Assembly: GCF_030272615.1 (NCBI RefSeq)
Contig: NC_081411.1
Coordinates: forward strand, 155,148,971-155,212,970
DNA from: Cryptomeria japonica
Lineage: Eukaryota > Streptophyta > Pinopsida > Cupressales > Cupressaceae
Direction: 5' to 3'
Length of the DNA stretch: 64,000 nucleotides
Both the position numbers and the translations under genes were made by a program. This document shows positions 35,986-47,520 of this stretch, one piece after another. Below the pieces are notes generated by a model. That model made no database searches. It was given only the letters and a program-made list of their open reading frames with translations, and was not told the DNA's origin. Positions within the stretch are counted from its first letter, which is position 1; each line of letters starts with the position of its first letter.

Positions 35986-37304
35986 TATAGCGTCGTAAAT
36001 TGTATGCACTTGCTAGGGTGGTACAATTTCACACCTAGTTTAGCACCGCCTTGGTGCATTTTGCATTTTGCATTGCATTTCCCCTTTAGAAGTTAATTAA
36101 TTAAATTAATTAGGTCTAAGGTCCTATTTTATCATCTCCCATATCATAAAGTTGGGCCCTTTTCATTAAAGTGTGCCCCTTTCATTTTATTCCTCCAAAA
36201 CATCATTTAATCAAAAACCCTAATTAGGTCCTATTTTGAACTTGGGGGCCTGATTTTGAGGGTCAAAACATCTTGAAATCAGCTGTAGCTTTGGGATTCT
36301 GTCTAAAATCATCATATCCGATGGCCCTGAAAATTTGGTGAAAAGTTGTCAGGACCATGGCGCCCGGAGTGCACACGGTCCGGGACATTTTTCCCAAAAT
36401 TTTAGGAGCGCGATCCAATCATAAAATAAATCTTAACCCCAAGAAATTGACAGGAGATTCAATCTCTAGATCGGCCAAAAGTTGAAATTAAGACCTAGGG
36501 TTTCATATATAAGAGCTCTCTTTCTTCATTTGAAAGGATCCAAATTTTGGTTTTAGGGGCCTTCTATGCAGCAAAAGAGAAGATCTTTGAAGACTTCAAC
36601 AAAATTCAACATCCATCCATCAAGCATTCATTAATTTCGTTCATCCATTTAGGGCTTCGAAGACATTGAAGAGCAATAGGGGATTACCGACTAAAGATTG
36701 GCTTGTACCCCTCCCTTGGGGTTGGATTTCCGAATTCAAAGGACGCCGCAAATTCCAGATCTGATGGAAGCGGACCGAGATGGGACAACACACCAAATTG
36801 TAGAGCAGAAACCTAGGACAGGGGTATGGGGCACCCTGGTCCCTGGGACAGTGGCGCTGGGCGCCCTGGTCCCTCTGTCAGACAACAGTTTTCAGCACTT
36901 TTCGACAGCTTTCAGGTTGCCAAAAGGAGTAGTTTTAGGTGTAGAATCAAGTCAGTGGTGCATGCACCCCCATCCCAAACCTTTCCACTTAGATTTTAAC
37001 CCCAATTACACATTTGCATTCTCCTTTTATCCTTGTGTTTACAACTTTTCATCACTTAATCTCAATCTTGCAATCTTGTTACTAGTTCATACTTGCACTC
37101 TAGGGCTAGTAGTTGAACTTGCATCATTTTATCTATCATTTGCAACAAAGAAATAGAAATCCTAATAGGTATCCCATGGCTCCCTCTTCCACAAAAAGAA
37201 GTAGCCAATTGTGTGATACCTCTAGGCTCTTTCGTATTCCACAAGTGTGTGATTGAAAGTGAGATTAGGGCATGTTTGCTTAGTGTCACTTTTTCCCCTA
37301 CACA
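35986..37304 (+). repeat. 5' LTR of element D
   Basis: 1319 bp. The start reads TATAGCGTC where the 3' LTR has TGTAGCGTC, a mutation of the terminal G. It ends CCCCTACACA. It is close to the 3' LTR, and most of the length difference comes from two small internal duplications in the 3' copy. The ORF at 36698-37156 is also present in the other LTR but is not considered coding. Confidence 0.92.
36506..36513 (+). promoter_or_regulatory. TATA box in the element D 5' LTR
   Basis: TATATAAG, also kept at 43177-43184 in the 3' LTR. About 800 bases of LTR follow. Confidence 0.65.
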
Positions 37305-37307
37305 TTT

Positions 37308-37325
37308 TGGTGAACCCGACGTGAA
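37308..37325 (+). promoter_or_regulatory. Primer binding site of element D
   Basis: TGGTGAACCCGACGTGAA three bases after the LTR end. It begins TGG, complementary to a tRNA CCA end. The tRNA species is not certain. Confidence 0.75.
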
Positions 37326-37648
37326 CTCCAATTTTCTCTAATTCTGATTTATGTTTTCAAATTTGAGTGTTTATGCTATTTCAAATTCAAATTTGTATTT
37401 ACAAGTTTTAATTTCTTGCAAGATTCAAAAATCTAGAGGAAATTTTTGCTAAAAACCTAATTTTTCAATTCAAAGTTGAACTTGTGGATAGCTTAATTGG
37501 GATCAATAATTTCAAATCTGATTTAGGAATTCATTTGAATCATAAATTTAATTTTCTAAATCTACATTCTAAGTGCTTGCATTGGTTAAAATTAAACATT
37601 TCTTTCTATTTTGCATGTGTTATCATTTGAAAAAGGAAAATTGTTGTC

Positions 37649-40600
37649 ATGATGCATTCATTTCAAAGATGTGATAATGGGTTAGCTTCCCTTGTTTCAA
37701 TTTTTCCTTCTCCTAAAGAACCTCCCCCCATCTATAACAACATTTTAGTGCCTAAAAGAGTTGCTACCAATCCCTTTGAGACTCTCCCATGTTCTAAGGA
37801 TGAAGACTTTAAGAGTGATCTTGACAATTCTCCTAAAATGTGCCCTTCCTATTTAGCTATCCTAGAGGAAGAGAATGATATCATAAACACCTTTCTTAAT
37901 GTTACTTCACCTTCCCTACATGATGCCTCTCTAAGTGAAAAGGTATTGATGGACATTGACTTATTTTCTCCTAAGGTTAGTCCTTCCAATGGGGGCATGT
38001 TAGTGCAACAAGAGGTTATGAACACTTCTTTCAAAGATCTCCTTCCTAAGCATGAATCTTTGGAGAAATATGTTCATGTTCCTCCTAAAAAACACTCCCT
38101 TCATGAGGATCCTTTTGTGCAAGAAGATGACATTATCCCTACATTTCCTAGTGATGGCATTTCCTTTTCCAACAAAATTCCCACTAGAGATGATGAATTA
38201 ATGATAAATGCTTACCCTTCTCCTAAAGTTTGTCTTACCCATAAGCATCCCTTAGAGAAAGAAGATGAAATAATAAGCAATTTCCTTAATTCTCTCTCCC
38301 CTAAAGATCATATTGAACATATTTTGAGGAAAGAGGATGATTTTAACACATCTATTGATGCTCTCCCTCCTAAGGATGAGGAATTAATAAACAATGTTAT
38401 CTCCTCTCCCAAAATTGACAATACTTCAAACATTCCTTTCAACAACTTCACTATTTGGGATGAACCATTAGAAGAAGGTGTAGATTATTCTCTACCCCAT
38501 GAGAGAACCCTAGCCAAAGGGGATGAAATCAAGATTGAAAACTCCCTTGATAGTTTCTCACCTTCCTTGAATCTCAATTATTCTCCCTCTCCTCAACTTG
38601 GTTCTACTCATAAGGAAACCCTAGTTCAAGGCAAGATGGTTAACATCTCTTTAAAAGATCTCCCTCTCAAGAGTGAGACTTTAGAGAGAAATGTTGATCC
38701 TTCTCCTAGAGAGTTTATTCCCCATGTAGATCCTTTGATGATAGAGGATGATATGACCTTTCCTAGTATTACTCTACCTACTAGAACATCAATGCCTACC
38801 CCTTGTCTCTCTCCTAAAATTGATTTAATCCGTGATGAGATTTTAGTGCAAGAGAAGACTATCAACAATTCTTCCAACACTTTTTTTCATTCCCCTAAAC
38901 CATCCTCAATCAATTTGATACATGTGAATGAAACACCTAACAAACCTCTCTTCACTGTCCAAGGTGCTTGTCCTTCTCAAAATTCTCAACCTTTAAATAA
39001 GCCTATCTTAGTGGTTCAAGGTGGTTATGCTAATGATTCTTTTTGCACTCCTAACAAACCTATTATTACTATGCAAGGAGGTTATTCTACTAAGAGCCCT
39101 TATGAGTATGCTAAGCAGCTGACTAGAGAGAGTTATAATGCGGTTGCTCATACCTATAATACTAGAAATAATAGGCAGCCTAATCCTCCTCTTGTTACTC
39201 CAGTTTCTCTTCCTAATCCTCAACCAATTCTTCCACAAGCTCCACGTATTTCACAAATGCTTAGTAAGGACTATGATCTCATAGAACAACTTAAAGCTAC
39301 CCCTGCTCAGATATCCCTTTGGGATTTGATCCAAACTTCTTCCGCTCATCATGGAATGTTACAAGATGCCTTGAAAGATTTGAATGTTCCTCCACCTAAT
39401 ACATATAGTAATATAGTGTCTTTGGTTAACTCTATGATGAATCCTAAAGCTCAAATTGTGTTTACTCAAGATGAGTTGCCTACTAGTGAAATTCAACATC
39501 AATATGATCCCTTGATGATTGTGGTTATCATAAATGACAGTGCAATAAGACGAACACTGGTAGATAATGGTTCTGGCCTTAATGTGTGTAGCATTAATCT
39601 ATTGCATAAGATGAATGTGGATACATCCCTTATTGAGCCCGACTCTCATCCCATTCGAGGCTTTGATAATGTGGCTAAGTCTTCATTAGGTATTATCACC
39701 TTACCCATCACAGTGGGACCTGTTACTTTGCCTACTCCTATCCATGTTATGTCGGGAAATCTAACATACAACTTGTTATTAGGGAGACCTTGGATTCATA
39801 GTATGCAAGTTGTCCCCTCTACATTGCATAGACAAGTTAAATTTATTTATAATAATAAGACATATACCTTGATAGGTGATACTAATTTTCAAGCCTGTTT
39901 GAAAACATTTACTTCCAAAGGGAGTTCTTCTAAGCCTTCCTCTTCTAGTGATGACTCGTTAAGCAAGATACCTATGGATGAATCATCACCCTCTGATAAT
40001 CAAAATTCTTTGGATGAGTTTGAAGTTCCTGAAGAAGATTCTTCTCAACTTGAATCTACACATGAAAAGGCTCTTGATCCTGAGAAGGTTCTCATAGAAG
40101 ATGATTGGGGATCTCTTGATTTCAATCCCACCTTTGTAGGTGAGTATAGGGTTCCTCCTAGAGAGCTTAAAGTTAAAAAGAAGGAAGAAACTAGAGATCA
40201 ATCTGTTTTACCTGAACCTATGAGCAATAATTTTGTGGCTGCTTCTCAAACTTCTTCTCCTCACACCTCTAATTCTGAAGAATTTGATTCTTTGTCTTAT
40301 GAAAAACCACCTTATCTTTCTGAAATGGCTAATCTTTATGGTCGTGGTTTTCACATTTTAGCTAAGAGTGGCTATAGTGGAAATGGTTGTGGCACAAATG
40401 AACGAGGAATTAAAGTTCCTTTAGAACATAACATGCATGAATATTCATTTGGACTTGGATATAATCTTTCTAAGCCCACCAAAGAATCTAAAAGACCATC
40501 TCTCAATGTGAATGCTATATTTAGTAGTGATGATGATCTCACTTCAACTAAATCATCTTCTACTTCTATCAACTCTCATTCCCCTCATAAGGAAATCTTG

Positions 40601-40855
40601 GCGATGAACAAATCTCTTTATGACTCCCCTCAAATTTCTAAATCCACTTATGAATCTTTATCTCCTATTCATCATAAAGTCCTTTTCTCCAAGGATAAGG
40701 CTCTAATAAATTACACTCATCTTTCTTCTAAGATTTCTCATAACTTTCCTTCTTCAATTTTTATCACTTTATACATGTTTTTGATCTCACTTATAGTTGA
40801 GCATTTAGCATGTCATATTCAAATACCTCATTCAATCTATCATGTCTTTAAATAA
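37649..40855 (+). CDS. 1068-residue late-gag/protease/G-patch-like protein of element D
   Basis: Intact ORF from ATG 37649 (MMHSFQRCDN) to TAA 40855. Residues ~1-450 form a low-complexity Ser/Pro/Asp/Glu-rich region with loosely repeated SPK and ED.I units. Residues ~540-600 (LIEQLKATPAQISLWDLIQT) match the pre-protease segment of elements A and B (LVEQLDKTLALISI). A retropepsin-like domain at ~620-740 carries LVDNGSGLNVC and NLLLGRPWIH. A G-patch-like segment is at ~890-950 (GRGFHILAKSGYSG ... FGLGYN). A hydrophobic C-terminal stretch (~1035-1058) could be a membrane span. There is no capsid, zinc knuckle, RT, RNase H or integrase. As Asn replaces Thr/Ser after the catalytic Asp, protease activity is uncertain. 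It is transcribed from the D LTR if active. It could be a structural or regulatory protein and not an enzyme. Confidence 0.85.
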   Translation: MMHSFQRCDNGLASLVSIFPSPKEPPPIYNNILVPKRVATNPFETLPCSKDEDFKSDLDNSPKMCPSYLAILEEENDIINTFLNVTSPSLHDASLSEKVLMDIDLFSPKVSPSNGGMLVQQEVMNTSFKDLLPKHESLEKYVHVPPKKHSLHEDPFVQEDDIIPTFPSDGISFSNKIPTRDDELMINAYPSPKVCLTHKHPLEKEDEIISNFLNSLSPKDHIEHILRKEDDFNTSIDALPPKDEELINNVISSPKIDNTSNIPFNNFTIWDEPLEEGVDYSLPHERTLAKGDEIKIENSLDSFSPSLNLNYSPSPQLGSTHKETLVQGKMVNISLKDLPLKSETLERNVDPSPREFIPHVDPLMIEDDMTFPSITLPTRTSMPTPCLSPKIDLIRDEILVQEKTINNSSNTFFHSPKPSSINLIHVNETPNKPLFTVQGACPSQNSQPLNKPILVVQGGYANDSFCTPNKPIITMQGGYSTKSPYEYAKQLTRESYNAVAHTYNTRNNRQPNPPLVTPVSLPNPQPILPQAPRISQMLSKDYDLIEQLKATPAQISLWDLIQTSSAHHGMLQDALKDLNVPPPNTYSNIVSLVNSMMNPKAQIVFTQDELPTSEIQHQYDPLMIVVIINDSAIRRTLVDNGSGLNVCSINLLHKMNVDTSLIEPDSHPIRGFDNVAKSSLGIITLPITVGPVTLPTPIHVMSGNLTYNLLLGRPWIHSMQVVPSTLHRQVKFIYNNKTYTLIGDTNFQACLKTFTSKGSSSKPSSSSDDSLSKIPMDESSPSDNQNSLDEFEVPEEDSSQLESTHEKALDPEKVLIEDDWGSLDFNPTFVGEYRVPPRELKVKKKEETRDQSVLPEPMSNNFVAASQTSSPHTSNSEEFDSLSYEKPPYLSEMANLYGRGFHILAKSGYSGNGCGTNERGIKVPLEHNMHEYSFGLGYNLSKPTKESKRPSLNVNAIFSSDDDLTSTKSSSTSINSHSPHKEILAMNKSLYDSPQISKSTYESLSPIHHKVLFSKDKALINYTHLSSKISHNFPSSIFITLYMFLISLIVEHLACHIQIPHSIYHVFK

Positions 40856-42621
40856 CATTAATGGCTATTATGTTGCTCATCATTATGTGACATTGGTAGC
40901 TCATTTACTGGGGGCTCATTGTCATTCATGATGGTACAATTTCAAGTGCAATCATATTTTTGAAGCAACATAATAGCCTAATTTTTCTATGTTATCTCTT
41001 GTTCCTATGGGGTAATAGTATGGATATATTGATCATCTTTTCTTTAGAATCCTCTTTTCCTAGATATGGGAGAAGATGTGTATTCTCTTTCTTATCCTAC
41101 CCACTTCTTGTGAGGAGCATTTTACATACACTAATGTCTTGCTTGCATGAACTCATGTGGGTATGTAGTACATTTTGCTTATGTCTAAATCTCTCCCTAG
41201 AAGATTGTGTAAGTCCTTCTCATTGTCCTTATCCTTGGGAGGCAATGATCTTTCCTTATTTTTATCTAAGGGTCCACTTTTTCCTATTTCGTAGATGGTG
41301 TGAACTTTATTACTTGATGTTATTCCTTGTATGCATTTTGTTGTTGTTTGTTCAAGGATTCTCTCTTACAAGAGGTGTAAGTCCTTGACTACAACCTCTT
41401 TTGCACTTGGTAAGACACATCCATAATGAATTCACTCTCCCAATTGGGTTAAAAAGAGCGTCATCCTTCATTAAGAATCACTTTCACCTCGCAAAAGAAG
41501 GAAGTATTGCATTCTTATTCTCTTCTTTGTCTTATTCTAGAAAATGTTATATTTGTCTAAAAACAATTCCTCTCGGGGATAGGTGTCTTTTGTACAAAGA
41601 TCTCTTCTCCTCTAAGGATCTCCTTTACACATACTACAAGATATCCCTTTTCAACTATCTTATCCTTGCTTAAAGAGTGCAAAAAATCCCTTGCTTGGAT
41701 CTATGACATTGTTGCATTTTTGGGGTATCTTCTTTTGTGATTAAGGTAGGTATCCTTGTTCTACTTTGCTTATGACATAAACATTACACTTTTTGAGCAA
41801 TGTGTCATTCTCGAAACCAGAGCACAGACTCTTAGAGTGAGATGTCTCCATTTTTCTTTTATGCAAGGTGATTATTCTCGGAACCAGAGCACAGACTCTT
41901 AGAGAGAGATGTCACACTTTTGTACTATACATATACAGGTTGTAGCATACTTGGGCATAGACTCCTATGAGGTGCTTCTAACCTCACTTACACACACATG
42001 CATGAGGTTGAGTGGAACTAGCAGCATAAGGCTGTACTTTATCACTCTCCTCCCTTACATGGATCATCTAGACAAGATCTCGGGGTGAGAAGTCCATGTT
42101 TTCTCTCTCACTATTCTTCTCATGGATCACCAATGTGTGTATTCATACTTTTTTCCTTTCTTTTCTTCTCTTTGTTTCCATTTACATCCTTCATCTTGTG
42201 TTAGAGAACTCTTAAATCCTCAGACTCTTTGTTGTGTTGAAATTGAGATTTAGTCCTCTTTCTTACCAAATGATTCTCCATTAGTTTTTGATCTCATATC
42301 AAATCTTCTTGTGAGCATTTGTCATCAATATTCTTTAACAATTCGAAGTGGTAAACATGATACCCTGTTTCAACTCACTAAAATTAGCAAGCTAAAATAG
42401 GGGGGGGCATATAGCTACCCTTGAATTTTCATCAGCTTCCTTAGTAAGCATTAGGTGATTTTGTGATCTAACATGTGTTTTGTAGGGTGTGGTTCCTAAC
42501 TGTGTACTGCAGATACCGCTGGGGGCTTCGTTCGACAGACTTATGGATATATCCTTTTTCAAATAATGTTTACTTTTCTGTACTTTAGCTTGCATATGCA
42601 CGTAGTGTTCATATGACCACT
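40856..42621 (+). other. 3' non-coding region of element D
   Basis: No credible gene; the ORFs here are T-rich and short. A polypurine-like ACTGGGGGCTC lies 55 bases after the ORF (40908-40918), and a 67-base-spaced direct repeat is at 41807. Confidence 0.65.
41807..41912 (+). repeat. Direct repeat in element D 3' region
   Basis: ATTCTCGRAACCAGAGCACA followed by GACTCTTAGAGWGAGATGTC occurs at 41807 and 41874. A weaker relative (GGGCATAGACTCC) follows near 41954. Confidence 0.8.
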
Positions 42622-42636
42622 AAAGTGGGGGCTAAA
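42622..42636 (+). other. Polypurine tract of element D
   Basis: AAAGTGGGGGCTAAA immediately before TGTAGCGTCATAAAT, the 3' LTR start. Confidence 0.85.
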
Positions 42637-44007
42637 TGTAGCGTCATAAATTGTATGCACTTGCTAGGGTGGTACAATTTCACACCTAGTTTAGCACCTG
42701 CCTTGGCGCATTTTGCATTTTGCATTGCATTTCCCCTTTAGCACTTAATTAATTAAATTAATTAGGTCTAGGGTCCTATTTTATCATCTCCCATATCATA
42801 AAGTTGGGCCCTTTTCATTAAAGTGTGCCCCTTTCATTTTATTCCTCCAATACATCATTTAATCAAAAACCCTAATTAGGTCCTATTTTGAACTTGGGGG
42901 CCTGATTTCGGGGGTTAAAACATCTTGAAATCAGCTGTAACTTTAGGATTCTCTCTAAAATCATCATATCCGATGGCCCTAAAAATTTGGTGAAAAGTTG
43001 TCGGGATCATGGCGCCCGGAGAGGACCATGGCGCTCGGAGTGCACACGGTCCCGGACATTTTTACCGAAATTTTAGGAGCGCGATCCAATCATAAAATAA
43101 AGCTTAACCCCAAGAAATTGATGGGAGATTCAATCTCTAGGTCGGCCAAAAGTTGAAATTAAGACCTAGGGTTTCATATATAAGAGCTCTCTTTCTTCAT
43201 TTGAAAGGATCCGAATTTTGGTTTTAGGGGCCTTCTATGCAATGAAAGAGCAGATCTTTGAAGACTTCAACAACATTCAACATACATCCATCAAGCATTC
43301 ATCAATTTCATTCATCCATTTAGGGCTTTGAAGACATTGAAGAGTAATAGGGGATTACCGACTGAAGATTGGCTTGTACCCCTCCCTTGGGGTTGGATTT
43401 CCGAATTTGAAGGACGCCGCAAATTGCAGATCCGACGAAAGCAGACCGAGATGGGACAACACACCAAATTGCAAAGCAGAAACCCAGGATAGGGGCATGG
43501 GGCACCCTAGTCCTAATAGGACAGGGGCACTAGGCACCCTGGTCCTTGGGACAGTGGCGCTAGGCACCTTGGTCCCTCTGTCAGACAACAGTTTTCAGCA
43601 CTTTTCGACAGCTTTTAGGTTGCCAAAAGGAGCAGTTTCAGGTGCAGAATCAGGTCAGTGGCGCATGCGCCCCCATCCCAAACCTTTCCACTCAGATTTT
43701 AACCCTAGGTACACATCTACATTCTCCTTTTATCCTTGTGTTTACAGCTTTTCATCACTTAATCTCAGTCTTGCAATCTTGTTACTAGTTCATACTTGCA
43801 CTCTAGGGCTAGTAGTTGAACTTGCATCATTTTATCTATCATTTGCAACAAAGGAATAGAAATCCTAATAGGTAGCCCGTGGCTCTCTCTTCCACAAAAA
43901 GACATAGCCAATTGTGTGATACCTCTAGGCTCTTTCGTATTCCACAAGTGTGTGATTGAAAGTGAGATTAGGGCATGTTTGCTTAGTGTCACTTTTTCCC
44001 CTACACA
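42637..44007 (+). repeat. 3' LTR of element D
   Basis: 1371 bp, TGTAGCGTC ... CCCCTACACA. It has a 19-bp duplication around GGACCATGGCGC (43022-43041) and one extra ~32-bp GGGACAGTGGCGCT-type unit near 43507-43540 relative to the 5' LTR. The ORF at 43374-43859 is rejected as coding. Confidence 0.92.
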
Positions 44008-44012
44008 ATCTC
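44008..44012. repeat. Target-site duplication of element D, right copy
   Basis: ATCTC, identical to 35981-35985. Confidence 0.9.
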
Positions 44013-47000
44013 TTTATAAATAAACACTAGGTTTGGACTCACTTTAGTGGTTGTGCCTTATTTATGCCTAATTGTACTTAGGTTTAAGAATGTTTCCATA
44101 GATTTGGTTCATTCCCTTATTCATGATGTTCCTCATGGCTCAATTTTCTAGGACTAGGGTCTTGGGAACCCTTATTCATGGAAATTGGACCTAAAATTTG
44201 AAAGATGGATGTTGGATTTGCAAATAGTAGGAATTTCCTCTCCAAACTTGGAATTTTCCAAATGTTCAATTTGAAAAGGTGCAAGCTGTATATAGGTACA
44301 AGTATATTTCTTATTTCAAAGCCCTATAAACTCCAACCCACATCTACCAATTTTTCAATCAAGCAATTCAAATCAATTGAGCATAGATCTATAATCAAGG
44401 AACAAGGCATTCAAAGATACAACTTTGTTACATCAGTTATGATCAACTACATTATGTTTTTACATGATGAAAGCATACACTAACATGTTCTAGAAACATT
44501 AAAACATTTCAAAGTTGAGGCATATTTGTCAATTTTTTATTTACATATATGTTTGGAACATATTAACACAAATTGTAGTTTTATGAAGCTTCATCTGCTA
44601 GATACCTCCTTAGAACTAGTTCAAGATGACTCTTACACACATTTGTAAATGTGCAAGGAAACACATATATGCCTGAGTCTAAGAGAATAGTATAACTAAG
44701 GTATGTAGATGACAATGACAAGCCTTATGTATAGGTCTAAGGAAAAGAATTGTGAGCAACACATCACTTTGAAGCACACATTAAAAGAAGACATAGAAAG
44801 GAATAGCTACACCAACAAAATAGTGAATAAGAAGTAAACAAAGCCAAGTTTCATTGAAAATATAGTAAAGATCTTCTAGGACACTGTTAAGAGCAAACAC
44901 AAAGCCTCCTGAAGAAGTCATGAGAAGATGATACACAATAAGAACCAAATACACATGGAAAAGTACAAGCGATAACAATCCTAGCCAAATTAATAATAGT
45001 GAGATCATGGGAAAAGATTTGAAATGTAAATCTCAATGACAACCCAACCAAAGAGAAAAAGTTAGGACAAAGCCTATAAAAAATAGATAGCCACAAAATA
45101 GTAACAAGTAGTCTACACACAATAAGATAGATCAATGCATGGTATAAATCATAGAACAACTAAAATCATGAACCTTAATACCATGAAGAGAAAACCCAAA
45201 AGTTGATTTTGATAGTGAGATAAGTCATGAAGAATCCTCAAGTAGAGAGACTATATATTTGGCTGGTAAGAGGGCAAAATATAGGCAAACATAGTAAAAA
45301 AGAGCCATCACTAGCTACTATGTTTGATAATATTTATTGTAGATTCAATGTTTCAAAAGAAATAAAAATGGCCCATCATTTTCATTGAAAACATAGTTAA
45401 AATGATAAAATAATTGTCAAATTATATACATAAAAGACTCAAATCAAATCTAAGAATAGAGATAAAGTAGTAAACCGGATGTTCACTATCAAATAGGAAA
45501 GATAGCAGTCTCAAAACACCAAAAAACTTTAGGATAATTGAACATAAGACTTGGTCTGCAACTCTATCTTGTCTTTTCAATGATGATGAAGGCTCTTGTA
45601 GAATTAATTGTGCATTGTATTTCCATCTTTGTTCTAATCTGAGCTTGCAAGATCACCATGTTTTGGGTATGGGGTGATCATTGTTTTTTCTCTCACTACT
45701 ACTATGGTACTCATTGATGTTGATATTGAACCCAAATCAAAAGCATGGGTTGTCCCTTTAGTTCCTCTAGGACTGTGTAGGTCTTCATTATCATTGTGAT
45801 ATTTGATTGTAAATGAAAATCTGTGTTGTAATCCTTAAGACTGTTTACACATACAATGAACTTCTTGTATTCCTCTCATGAGGACCTCTATCTTGGCTAT
45901 TCTATTTAATACTTTAGGGATGTGTACTTTGTGATAGTTAAAATAACTGTGACTCCCATCTAAAACTATTTTAAATGTGATCTAGCATGGTTATGATGTC
46001 ATTGTTTTATTTGAAGTTAATGATGAATGACAATCATTTAAAGAGATAAGACTATTGTGATAACATACACTTCATTTCACTATAAAATCTAACTTAGACT
46101 ATCGTTTCCTCCTTTTAATTCTTATTCATAGGTATATATCCCTATGCTTTTGACTGTTGTAACTTATAGCTACTTTTTTTGTCTTCTAGGCCTAGATACA
46201 TCTTCATGAAACTAATTCTTTAGAAAGATGCATGCTGTGTTTAATCATGACTGTAATAATCAAGTCTATTTAAATTAGATGCTTTTATAGTATGCTCTTA
46301 GACTTAGGCATATATGCTTCCTCTACTAGATACCTCCCTAGAACTGCTTAGCTTGTTCTTTGCTGTGTATACATCCTAGTGCCATGGTAGGGGCAGGGTG
46401 GGAGAGAGAGAAAAGAGAAAGAGAGGTTGATTGTCCTCCAGAGTGTATAGAATTCATGGTGGTGAAAGGGGAAGACTGAACATCGACAACCGAAGCATGG
46501 GGGCAACATTAAAAGACTTCCGCTGATGTTGACCTAGGAGTGGAAAAGCATGGGTAGTTGTGAAATGCAGTGGATAGCTCAAGCAATGGGTGGGACGCAA
46601 GCAATTCCTCATATATGCAAATCAATGAATGAAGGTGAAGATTTAGCTACCTCGAATGGTGAAGATTCTACCCAAGCAATTCCATAAGTTATGCAAATAT
46701 TATGCAAATCCAAAATTACTCATGCAAATATTATGCAAATCAGAAGATTCAATGAATGAAGGTAAAGATTCAGAAATTCCTTATATTATGCAAATCCGAA
46801 ATGAAGGTGAAGATTCTACCTCGAATGGTGAGTGTGTCATTTGATCTTGCCAGGGGTTGAGCTCGACGTGGAAGCCTATGTGGGATTGCAAATGCACAAA
46901 TGACTTGCCCTCTTTTTCTTTTTTTAAGTATAATGCCCGTTTTCATCACAATTTCAATGAACACGGGCACTTTAAACAAAAAAAAACAAATTTCATTGCT

Positions 47001-47147
47001 AATGCCTTCTCTATCAAAACCGAATGTGAAATTATTGTCGAAATTCCGACGAATTTGTGCATTTCTTTAAAAAAAATCAAATTTGGTCACAATATACCTT
47101 CTCCATCGGAAACCTTCATTGGAATTATAGACCAAATATATTAGTGT
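44013..47147. other. Unassigned DNA right of element D
   Basis: No gene recognised; short ORFs on the minus strand at 44781-45159 are hydrophobic, overlapping and unsupported. It holds a direct/inverted repeat pair (44588 and 46286). Near 46600-46830, ATGCAAAT and GAATGAAGGTGAAGATTC recur irregularly. Confidence 0.5.
44588..46345. repeat. Paired direct and inverted repeats about 1.65 kb apart
   Basis: Direct: a 30-base block around CTAGATACCTCC at 44588-44617 and 46316-46345. Inverted: CATATATGCCTGAGTCTAAG (44663-44694) against its reverse complement at 46286-46317. Possibly the ends of a small transposon or two copies of one dispersed repeat. Confidence 0.6.
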
Positions 47148-47520
47148 CTATGTAGTATGATCTAGATTGGTGATTTGATTGATAAGGGGTTCATGAACAA
47201 CTTGTGTAGAGGGATTGGAATCACTAGGATAAATGGTAAGTTGGACCTTGTGAGAGAAATAGAGGATTATGAAATCGAGATGAAGGAATGGAGGGACCTT
47301 GATTAGGATTTGGAGAAATAATGGGATCTTGTTTAGGACATGAAGGTAAAGGTATGATTTGATCTTGGTTTGTAAAGGGATTATTAGGGAGGATGGAAGG
47401 GATGTCTTGATCTTTCTTAGGAAGTGGATGTTGGATGAGACTTGAAAGGACACTTTGTTCTTGAGATGAAAGGGTTTAATTATGAATGGAATAGAAAAGA
47501 ATGAGGGGATCATCATAATA

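Larger units (their letters stand above)
35986..44007 (+). mobile_element. Element D: complete non-autonomous Ty3/gypsy-type LTR element with an intact ORF
   Basis: 8.0 kb, both LTRs present, matching 5-bp target duplication ATCTC, primer site, polypurine tract, and one long intact ORF (37649-40855). The ORF has late-gag, protease-like and G-patch-like segments similar in order to elements A and B, but nothing from RT onward. It is the least decayed element in the window and probably the youngest. Movement would need RT and integrase in trans, plausibly from a Tat-type relative. Confidence 0.9.

Noticed and set aside
43374-43859. 161-codon ORF in the element D 3' LTR, also in the 5' LTR at 36698-37156
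   Set aside because: Present in both copies only because LTRs are duplicates; no recognised domain, and lengths differ between the LTRs.
44781-45159. Hydrophobic minus-strand ORFs resembling membrane protein
   Set aside because: Short, overlapping in different frames, T-rich composition, no recognisable family pattern.
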